Assembly: GCF_007954275.1 (NCBI RefSeq) | Contig: NZ_VOLT01000004.1 | Span: 1 to 64,000, forward strand | Origin: Colwellia demingiae | GTDB lineage: Bacteria; Pseudomonadota; Gammaproteobacteria; Enterobacterales; Alteromonadaceae | Direction of reading: 5' to 3' | Length of the DNA stretch: 64,000 nucleotides | Part shown: piece after piece, positions 57,415 to 64,000 of the stretch | How positions within the stretch are numbered: the first letter of the stretch is position 1 | How the letters are laid out: each line of letters begins with the position of its first letter | The notes under the pieces: model-generated | Told to the model about the DNA's origin: nothing | The model's database searches: none | Seen by the model: the letters and a program-made list of their open reading frames with translations, nothing else | Translations under genes and position numbers: made by a program

Positions 57415-58665
57415 ATGATGACTAAATCCACTTGGTTTGACACCAGTATTGAAAATGCCTTAGTTACACATGAATCTCCAGAAGATGAGCAAGGCTATTT
57501 TGTTTATCAACTCGATGCACTTAAAGCACATTTAGCCGCTTTGCAGCAGCAAGACGTCATTAAATTATGGTTTGCTGTTAAAGCTAATCCACTATCAAAA
57601 ATAATTCAAACTCTTGATAGTGAAGGCTTTAATTTTGATGTCGCCAGTAGCGGTGAATTATCTCAAGTGTTAGCGCAAGGAATAGACCCTAGCCGAGTAT
57701 TAAATACCGGACCCGCTAAATCAAAAAAACAACTGACTGCATTTGTTAAGCAGGGTGTTAATACTTTTGTGGTTGAGAGTCTAAATCAACTGAACTGGTT
57801 AAATGAAGCTGTTATTGAGCAGGAGCAATCTACCTGTAGCAATGCAAGACCGAAAGTGCTTTTGAGAGTTCAGCTGCAATGGCATGAAGGCGAGAAAAAC
57901 CCACTGGGTGGAAATAGCTTAACGCCTTTTGGTTTATCAGTGTCTGAGTGGCAGAATATCCACGTAGATGGCTATCCAGCGTTGGATCTTTGTGGTTTGC
58001 ATATTTTTCAATGGGGCAACATGCTAAGTAATGAAAAAATGTTTTCATTATGGTCTCAAATGATAACCCCCTTGACCGATTTAGCTAAAAGCATTGGTAT
58101 GACACTTGATGTACTCGATTTAGGCGGTGGTTTAGGTATTGATTACTTAGGTGAAGGACAAGCTTTGTCTTGGTCTCAAGTTATCGAAGACTTGGCTATA
58201 ATCAAAGAAAAATCTGGTGTCAAAGAATTATGGCTTGAGTTAGGACGTTTTGCGGTTGCAGAGTATGGTTATTATGTCGTACCTGTTGTTGATAGAAAAA
58301 TGAATTACAACCAAGAGCAGTTGGTGTTGGCGGCGGGAATAAATCATTTATTGCGCCCTGCGATAACAGATCAACCTTTTCCGGTACAAATACTACGAGA
58401 AGGGTTTATAGCTGAAGAAGACTCTATGCAAGCTTTTGACCTTCATGGTCCTTTATGTACTAGCATGGATAAGTTAGGGCATTTAAAGTTACCTAAAGAC
58501 ACTGCTGTTGGTGAACAACTCGTGTTTGGTTATTGTGGCGCTTATGGATTTACTGAAAGCATGCCGTTTTTCTTATGTCATGAATTAGCGGCTGAATATG
58601 TTTACCAAAATGGTACGCTAACTCAAGTCAGAGCAGCTCAGCCTGCCTCATCTTATTTGGCATAG
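57415..58665 (+). CDS. PLP-dependent decarboxylase, LysA-like (fold type III)
   Basis: The 416-residue protein belongs to the diaminopimelate/ornithine/arginine decarboxylase family 2. WFAVKANPLSKII contains the PLP lysine near residue 60. LDLGGGLGIDYLG is the phosphate loop. ELGRFAVAEYGYYV, GPLCTSMD (active-site Cys) and YCGAYGFTESMPFF are also present. LysA-type enzymes have HIGSQ where this one has HIFQWGN, so the substrate may differ from diaminopimelate. It lies 155 bases after the dapD-like gene and 13 bases before the hydrolase gene. Confidence 0.85.
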   Translation: MMTKSTWFDTSIENALVTHESPEDEQGYFVYQLDALKAHLAALQQQDVIKLWFAVKANPLSKIIQTLDSEGFNFDVASSGELSQVLAQGIDPSRVLNTGPAKSKKQLTAFVKQGVNTFVVESLNQLNWLNEAVIEQEQSTCSNARPKVLLRVQLQWHEGEKNPLGGNSLTPFGLSVSEWQNIHVDGYPALDLCGLHIFQWGNMLSNEKMFSLWSQMITPLTDLAKSIGMTLDVLDLGGGLGIDYLGEGQALSWSQVIEDLAIIKEKSGVKELWLELGRFAVAEYGYYVVPVVDRKMNYNQEQLVLAAGINHLLRPAITDQPFPVQILREGFIAEEDSMQAFDLHGPLCTSMDKLGHLKLPKDTAVGEQLVFGYCGAYGFTESMPFFLCHELAAEYVYQNGTLTQVRAAQPASSYLA

Positions 58666-58678
58666 TAGAGGAGTTACG

Positions 58679-59809
58679 ATGAATAATTTTACCAAAGAAG
58701 TTATGTCAGTTGGCGAAATGGCAAGTGGCGCTAAGCTAACTGTGCCGGTATATGTTTTTAAAGCTGAAAATAACTCTTCTCCCAGTGTTTATATTCAGGC
58801 CAATATGCATGGCGCTGAAGTACAAGGTAACGCAGTTATTTTTCAGCTGCTTGAATTGCTACAGCATTGTAATTTACAAGGCAATATTACCTTAGTGCCT
58901 TATGCTAACCCGGTAGCCTGTAATCATAAGAATGGCGAGTATACTTTAGGCCGTTTTGACCCCATCACAGGGGAAAACTGGAATCGAATGTATCACTTTG
59001 ACCAAAGTGTTATTGCCCCTTTTGCTCAGCAATACCTTGATGCGAGTGAAGATGAAATAAAAGATAAGTTCCAGCAACTTTTGATCACTGAGATAGACCA
59101 ACGATTAGAGCACAATATTTGGGGGATCACTACGGGACAACGTATTGCCTACCAGTTACAACGACTAGCTCATCAAGCTGATATCGTTTTGGACTTACAC
59201 ACAGGTCCTATTTCAAGCAAGCACTTATATTGTCCTGAGTATGCAAAAGCCAGTGCTGAGTATTTTGATATTGAGCATACCATCTTTATTCAGAATGGCT
59301 TTGATGGCGCAATGGACGAAGCAACCTTTTGTCCATGGTGGAGCTTACAAGAAGCCTATCAAAATTTAGGGCGAAACTTTACTATGGGTAAAGGCGCTTT
59401 TAAAAAAGAAAGCTTTACGGTTGAACTTGGCTCTCAAGAGCAAATTGACCTAGATGTAGCTAAGCAAGATGCACTGGGTATTTTATCTTATTTACAATAT
59501 CAGGGTGTTATCGATAATAAACAGTATCAGCCACAAAAAATGACCAGATACGCTTGTTACCTGAAGGATTATAAAGCCTTATATTCACCTATGGGTGGCA
59601 TGGTTGATTACCTTGGGGAATTCGGTAAGCCTTTAGCAGCCGGAGAGCCGTTAGCTCGAATCCTTCGTATGGATAATTACGGTGATGGTGAGGCGTTGCA
59701 TTATGTGTCACTTGAGCAAGAGGTTATTCCTATTTTGCACTTCGCTTCTGCGAGTGTTAATCAGGGGACTGAGTTATATAAGGTTTTTTGTAATTACTTT
59801 AAACTTTAA
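58679..59809 (+). CDS. M14-family zinc hydrolase, succinylglutamate desuccinylase/aspartoacylase type
   Basis: The 376-residue protein shows the AstE/AspA signature: NMHGAEVQGN (zinc His and Glu near residue 42), LDLHTGP (second zinc His) and FTVELGSQEQ (catalytic Glu). The family removes acyl groups from N-acyl amino acids. A desuccinylase here would complement the succinyl transfer by the dapD-like gene two genes upstream. GAGGAG lies just before the ATG, and the gap to the decarboxylase is 13 bases, so they are one operon. Substrate unproven. Confidence 0.87.
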   Translation: MNNFTKEVMSVGEMASGAKLTVPVYVFKAENNSSPSVYIQANMHGAEVQGNAVIFQLLELLQHCNLQGNITLVPYANPVACNHKNGEYTLGRFDPITGENWNRMYHFDQSVIAPFAQQYLDASEDEIKDKFQQLLITEIDQRLEHNIWGITTGQRIAYQLQRLAHQADIVLDLHTGPISSKHLYCPEYAKASAEYFDIEHTIFIQNGFDGAMDEATFCPWWSLQEAYQNLGRNFTMGKGAFKKESFTVELGSQEQIDLDVAKQDALGILSYLQYQGVIDNKQYQPQKMTRYACYLKDYKALYSPMGGMVDYLGEFGKPLAAGEPLARILRMDNYGDGEALHYVSLEQEVIPILHFASASVNQGTELYKVFCNYFKL

Positions 59810-59832
59810 ATTATTACTAACCATATAACATT

Positions 59833-59872
59833 AAAAAAGCAGTTATTGATATTATCAATAACTGCTTTTTTA
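59833..59872. terminator. Bidirectional terminator, M14 hydrolase / TraF-like gene
   Basis: AGCAGTTATTGAT pairs with ATCAATAACTGCT, with A and T runs on both sides, between two convergent genes. Confidence 0.92.
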
Positions 59873-59926
59873 TTATCTGTTATGCAAAGAATATAGAGAA
59901 GTACCGTAACTTAGCAGAAAGGATGA

Positions 59927-61192
59927 CTATATTTTTAAACTGAGTTGCAATGCAGCCCCTATAGTGTCGCTATCTCCGGTAAAGGCAGCAATATCAACGG
60001 CGAAAACATCCCAAGGTGAAATACCAATACCAGCAGTATAAATATCATCATCAACATTATTTAAGTCAGTGCGATAACCTAAACGAAATTGAATATGCTC
60101 ATAGAAACGAAACTCAGCCCCCACGCCAGCGTATCTGGATGGCTCTATAGAAGCGAATTGTTCCCGATCGGTTAAATCGATATCGGTTGCTAAACTTACC
60201 CAACTGTTTTGATAGCTTAAACCAAAGCTAGTACTGTTTTCTAAAGTAAAAATAAGATTTTTCTCAACATGATGCACGGTTTGTTTTATTAAATTATTTG
60301 TGACCAATGCCGCGTGCCATTGACGCTCTGAGCCCCAGTTTATATATAATCCTAAGTCAATATTAGTGCCACTTTTTTTTGTGATATTTTCATCATTGGT
60401 AATCTCGAAGTCGTCATCATCGAAGTCACTAATTTGTACGCGGTTATAATAAAGATCAATACGTTGATATTTTAACTTGGCACCGACGCTTAGATCATAG
60501 TTAGTGTGTGTAATGGCAGGATAACCAGCCATAAAACCTGCCTCAGCAATGGAGTAACCGACGGCTGTAGTTGCTGATTCTAGATCCTTTAAATCTAGGT
60601 CACCTGATAAAATGGCATCATTTAATATTTCTTCATCGTTTTCGTTGTAATCCATTACCCCACCAATACGACTATATTGGTTGGTAAAAAGACCAAAACT
60701 CAAAAATTGATTAGGGATGATAATTTGTAAGTTCAAGCCATTACGCACTTTTACAACTTGCCCATCTATTTTTTCAAAATCAGTAATTATATTGTCGACC
60801 TGCTGATTCAAATCATCGCTATAGTTTTTTACTTGATCTGGTGATTGAATATTTTGAAGTTGCGTGCCGTTAATGTCGTCGGCCAATGTATCAAGATTGT
60901 CACTAATGTCCTCCGCGGTATCAATAACATTATATTTATCAGATGCCATGATGCCTATGTTTAAAGAAAAGAAGACGTCATTATCATTACGGAACTTAGT
61001 CAGTAAGGCGGGGTTGCTCAACGATGAAGTAAAGTCTTGTGTTAAGCCGGTAAAACCTTGTCCTGTTCGCTTAGCGGTAAAGCTTTCACTATAAATCGGA
61101 AATGCTACAAACATTATGGGCAGTAAAAATAATGCTCGTTTTAGGACTCTAGCACTAGATTTATTTAATGAGGAGCGGGTCAAAGGTGCCAT
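59927..61192 (-). CDS. TraF-like (PF13729-type) outer-membrane beta-barrel protein
   Basis: The 421-residue protein has a signal peptide (RALFLLPIMFVAFPIYSESF), then RTGQGFTGLTQDFTSSLSNPALLT, an acidic coiled region (about 75-130), and a barrel of alternating strands ending LQLSLKI. This looks like the chromosomal 'conjugal transfer TraF' family, which is FadL/OmpP1-like in style. Despite that family name there are no conjugation genes here. Function unknown; a structural or transport role in the outer membrane is likely. Confidence 0.75.
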   Translation of the reverse strand: MAPLTRSSLNKSSARVLKRALFLLPIMFVAFPIYSESFTAKRTGQGFTGLTQDFTSSLSNPALLTKFRNDNDVFFSLNIGIMASDKYNVIDTAEDISDNLDTLADDINGTQLQNIQSPDQVKNYSDDLNQQVDNIITDFEKIDGQVVKVRNGLNLQIIIPNQFLSFGLFTNQYSRIGGVMDYNENDEEILNDAILSGDLDLKDLESATTAVGYSIAEAGFMAGYPAITHTNYDLSVGAKLKYQRIDLYYNRVQISDFDDDDFEITNDENITKKSGTNIDLGLYINWGSERQWHAALVTNNLIKQTVHHVEKNLIFTLENSTSFGLSYQNSWVSLATDIDLTDREQFASIEPSRYAGVGAEFRFYEHIQFRLGYRTDLNNVDDDIYTAGIGISPWDVFAVDIAAFTGDSDTIGAALQLSLKI

Positions 61193-61347
61193 AAAGATAT
61201 CCTTGTATTAATGAGACAACATAACTATTCAATCAATAACTACTCGATGCGACGGTAGGACAGGGGAACTTGCATAAAGTATAGCGCAGCACTGCTGTTT
61301 TTTTTGTTGAAGGTAAAAAAAATCTCTTACAGTGAGAGAAGCAATTA

Positions 61348-61380
61348 TTGAGTTTGTTTTTTAAGTGTTATACTATAACA
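61348..61380 (+). promoter_or_regulatory. Zur-type operator over a promoter
   Basis: TGTTATACTATAACA at 61366-61380 is a perfect 15-base palindrome around one centre base and equals the core of the gammaproteobacterial Zur box as I know it. TATACT (61369-61374) inside it and TTGAGT (61348-61353) make a plausible promoter with a 15-base spacer. Zinc-loaded Zur would block it. The two genes that follow look like zinc-uptake genes. Confidence 0.8.
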
Positions 61381-61383
61381 AGT

Positions 61384-61701
61384 ATGAACTTTACATTATC
61401 TCAACTACAGATGAATGAACGACAAATTCGCCAGAGTGTTTTAACGCTCTTGCTTTTTTGTGCCACTTTGTTTGTCCATAGTGAGCATTATGCACAAGTT
61501 GAATTTGACGCCTTTGCCAATTTTGAACAGCATGACTGTAACTTATGTCAACAAGGTATCGACTCAGCATCAAGCCCTATAAGGCTATATCCGATATCTT
61601 CAGGTATTACTAATTTTAACAAAATTCGTATTATCAACCTTGCGCTTACTTCTACAGCTTACGTATACCCTCCATTAAGAGCACCACCAAGCTTTCTGTA
61701 A
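61384..61701 (+). CDS. Small secreted or periplasmic protein preceding the zinc receptor
   Basis: The 105-residue frame has a signal-like hydrophobic stretch (QSVLTLLLFCATLFVHSEH), followed by a Cys/His-bearing part (FEQHDCNLCQQ) that could bind metal. The ATG at 61384 is only 3 bases after the Zur box, so if transcription starts near 61381 it would be leaderless. The ATG at 61411 (96 residues, MNERQIRQ) is the other candidate; neither has a clear ribosome binding site. No assigned function; it resembles small Cys/His proteins found beside metal-uptake genes. Confidence 0.6.
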   Translation: MNFTLSQLQMNERQIRQSVLTLLLFCATLFVHSEHYAQVEFDAFANFEQHDCNLCQQGIDSASSPIRLYPISSGITNFNKIRIINLALTSTAYVYPPLRAPPSFL

Positions 61702-61825
61702 TTTTATTATTATTTATTTTTTATAGTGAGTGCTTAGTCAACATAAGTACTTCACTTAGTTGCCTGTCTGCGAATATCAATTTGCAGTGCGGTATACATC
61801 TCCTAAAATTATCGGAAACCAGTTT

Positions 61826-64000
61826 ATGTCATTCTCTGCGACTCAAAAGAGTATTAATGCTCAAGTAAAATCACCTTTGAAAAAAATTGTTAGTGCTACG
61901 GTACTGTCGACACTTGGTACAATGTTATGTTTTGCCCCTAACACCTTCGCCCAGCAGTTATCTGGTGTTGTACTTAACAAACAAGGCCAACCTATTAATA
62001 ATGCTACTGTAGGATTAAATGGAGATTCACAGCAAGTACGTACTAACTCTCAGGGACTATTCAATTTTACAGATGTTCATAAAGGGGTTTTTGAACTTCA
62101 CATCAGTGCTAAAAACTACGGTCATAGTAATCAACACGTTACAATGAAAGAAGAAGATATTACTGACTTAAGTGTAGTATTGCCTAGATCGGTAATGGAG
62201 GTCATTGATGTACATGCAACGCCACTACATACTTCGTCAATCGAGTCCGCATTGCCTATTAATGTGCTCAGTGAAGATGAGCTGAAAATGAAACAAGCAG
62301 CAACGTTAGGTGAAACCTTAAAAAATGAAGTTGGGGTTCATTCTAGTTATTATGGTCCGGTTGCCAGCACTCCAATAATTAGGGGGTTGGATGGCCCTAG
62401 AGTACTTATTACACAAAACGGCTTAGACGTTGGTGATGCATCACGTGTCGGGCCTGATCATGTTGTCGCTACAGAAACGAGTACAGCAACCCAAATAGAA
62501 GTTTTACGGGGTCCAGCAACACTTTTTTATGGCAGTGGCGCTATTGGCGGTGTAGTTAACGTGGTCGATGAACGTGTGCCAACAAGTAGTGATGATCAAG
62601 TCGATTACTTGTTACAGTATAACGATGTATCTAATGAGCAGCAGGCCTCAGTTAATATCCAAACGGGTACCGATAATATTGCTTTTCATGTAGATGCCTT
62701 TTGGCGAGACTCTAAAGACTACAAACTGGCAGGTGAAGCCGACATACATGAAGAAGAACACGAAGATCATGGGGAAACTCGCCTAGTAAATAGCTCGAGT
62801 ACTGCCAGTGGCGCAACACTGGGTTCAAGTTACTTGTTTGAAGATGGCTTTATTGGTTTTTCTTATGGCTTTATGGACAGGGAATACGGTATTCCTGGAC
62901 ATAGCCATGAAGAAGAACATGCCGATGAACATTCAGCTGAGGAGCATGATGAAGAAGAAGGTGTTTATGCGAAAATGAAGCAAGATAGGTGGCAGGTTCT
63001 CGGGGAGTATAATTTTGAGCAACAATTTATTAGCAAGGTAGCGACAAAATTTGCTTATAGTGATTATCAACACCAAGAGATTGAGTCAGGCTTAGTTGGT
63101 ACAACTTTTACTAATAAAAGTACTGAAGCTCGTATTGATCTATTTCACCAGAATACCGCTGGATGGCAAGGTGCATGGACAGTTCATTATAAATCATCGG
63201 ATTTTAAAGCATTGGGTGAAGAAGCTTTTTCTCCACCAGCTAAATCAGAAATGTTTGCTGTTGCTTGGCTAGAAGAGAAACATTTTGGTCCGGTGTTATT
63301 GCAATTAGGTGCTAGGGTAGAGCAAGTTAATATAGACGCAGATGATAGCCTAATTGGTTTTGAAGATTCTCACCAAGATCAGCATGAATCACACAATGAA
63401 CATCATGAAACATTAGTCTCATTCGATCAGCAGTCATTTACGCCAATCAGTGCTTCAGTAGGCTTAGTGTGGAATTACCAACCAGGTTATAATTTAGGAT
63501 TCTCAACGGCATTATCACAACGTGCAGCCTCTTCTGGGGAGTTGTTTTCTTTCGGCCCACATATAGGTACAAATACTTTTGAAGTAGGCGCTATGTTTGA
63601 TGTTCATCAAGAAGGTGACGAACTGCATGTAGAGCTAGCTGAGCAAGCACCTAGTGTTGAAACATCACTTAATTTTGACGTAACGTTACGGAAATTTAAC
63701 GGAGACTTTGGTTACGTCATTAGTGCTTTTTATAATCGAATTGATGATTATTATTATCAACAAGATACAGGCCTATTTTTTGTAGAGAATCATGCCCATG
63801 CTGGTGAGCATGAAGATGAATCAGGTCTACCAATTTTAGTGTACCAACAAGATGATGTTGAAATGTACGGTGCTGAAGCTGAGTTTATTTATCAAGTATC
63901 ATCGTCATTTAAAACAAGCTTAATCGCTGATTATATTCGAGCACGCTTAGTCAATGAAGATGAAAATGATAATTTACCGCGGATCCCACCTATGCGGATT
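61826..64000 (+). CDS. TonB-dependent receptor, ZnuD-like, runs off the window
   Basis: The frame is open for 725 codons to the window edge. It has a signal sequence (LKKIVSATVLSTLGTMLCF, then NTFAQ), a carboxypeptidase-like domain (about 50-110), a plug domain (PIIRGLDGPRVLITQNGLD, VLRGPATLFYGSGAIGGVVNVV) and barrel strands. Loops are very rich in His and acidic residues (HEEEHEDHGE near residue 310; HSHEEEHADEHSAEEHDEEEG near 365; HQDQHESHNEHHE near 520). Such loops are typical of zinc receptors of the ZnuD type. It lies downstream of the Zur-type box, and the C-terminal barrel is missing from the window. Confidence 0.88.
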   Translation, partial: MSFSATQKSINAQVKSPLKKIVSATVLSTLGTMLCFAPNTFAQQLSGVVLNKQGQPINNATVGLNGDSQQVRTNSQGLFNFTDVHKGVFELHISAKNYGHSNQHVTMKEEDITDLSVVLPRSVMEVIDVHATPLHTSSIESALPINVLSEDELKMKQAATLGETLKNEVGVHSSYYGPVASTPIIRGLDGPRVLITQNGLDVGDASRVGPDHVVATETSTATQIEVLRGPATLFYGSGAIGGVVNVVDERVPTSSDDQVDYLLQYNDVSNEQQASVNIQTGTDNIAFHVDAFWRDSKDYKLAGEADIHEEEHEDHGETRLVNSSSTASGATLGSSYLFEDGFIGFSYGFMDREYGIPGHSHEEEHADEHSAEEHDEEEGVYAKMKQDRWQVLGEYNFEQQFISKVATKFAYSDYQHQEIESGLVGTTFTNKSTEARIDLFHQNTAGWQGAWTVHYKSSDFKALGEEAFSPPAKSEMFAVAWLEEKHFGPVLLQLGARVEQVNIDADDSLIGFEDSHQDQHESHNEHHETLVSFDQQSFTPISASVGLVWNYQPGYNLGFSTALSQRAASSGELFSFGPHIGTNTFEVGAMFDVHQEGDELHVELAEQAPSVETSLNFDVTLRKFNGDFGYVISAFYNRIDDYYYQQDTGLFFVENHAHAGEHEDESGLPILVYQQDDVEMYGAEAEFIYQVSSSFKTSLIADYIRARLVNEDENDNLPRIPPMRI

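Overview
The window looks like chromosomal DNA of a marine gammaproteobacterium of the Alteromonadales, most like Colwellia. The reasons are its AT-rich base composition, the sets argR/mdh, ispB/rplU/rpmA/obgE and gltB/gltD, an ArcA regulator with a stand-alone HPt protein, and a DMSP-catabolism cluster. The genus is an inference from gene content, not a database result.

Region 1 (1-14,580) is an integrated mobile island. At the left edge is the first 60 bases of an IS110-family transposase gene with its non-coding upstream end. Next come an SF2 helicase gene, a winged-helix/coiled-coil gene, and a divergent XRE regulator; three tandem 15-bp repeats lie between them. A long leftward gene train follows: three tyrosine-recombinase-type proteins, a RecD-like helicase, and two small HTH/coiled-coil proteins. 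The layout resembles the described Gamma-Mobile-Trio (GMT) islands and the strand-biased circularizing integrative elements (SE) of Vibrio. The right end interrupts a phoH-like gene inside its P-loop codons. The first two proteins of the train (13,363-14,466 and 9,806-13,249) look like one long gene split by a frameshift.

Region 2 (14,583-23,649) is core genome: the phoH remnant, an ArcS-like hybrid kinase, argR, mdh, ispB, rplU-rpmA and obgE.

Region 3 (23,650-29,315) is a microcin locus: an HlyD-like adaptor without a normal start codon, a 56-residue double-glycine precursor, two CPBP-type membrane proteins and a C39-peptidase ABC exporter. A perfect 103-bp direct repeat (23,547-23,649 and 29,316-29,418) bounds it. 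The repeat is the 3' end of obgE plus its terminator, so the locus appears to have been inserted between obgE and folA.

Region 4 (29,458-44,187) holds folA, an RhlE-type helicase, a porin, and a DMSP-cleavage cluster (dddD, LysR regulator, BCCT carrier dddT, dddB, dddC, then an MFS protein). dddB carries an in-frame TAA stop. DMSP would be imported by DddT and cleaved by DddD; the 3-hydroxypropionate product would go through DddB and DddC, so the broken dddB matters.

Region 5 (44,318-64,000) contains gltD-gltB with a possible leader peptide, folE2, hptA facing arcA, a sensor kinase, rsmC, a dapD-like/lysA-like/M14-hydrolase trio, a TraF-like outer-membrane protein, and a zinc-uptake unit. 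That unit is a perfect 15-bp Zur-type palindrome, a small protein, and a His-rich TonB-dependent receptor that runs off the right edge. No rRNA, tRNA or CRISPR array was seen.
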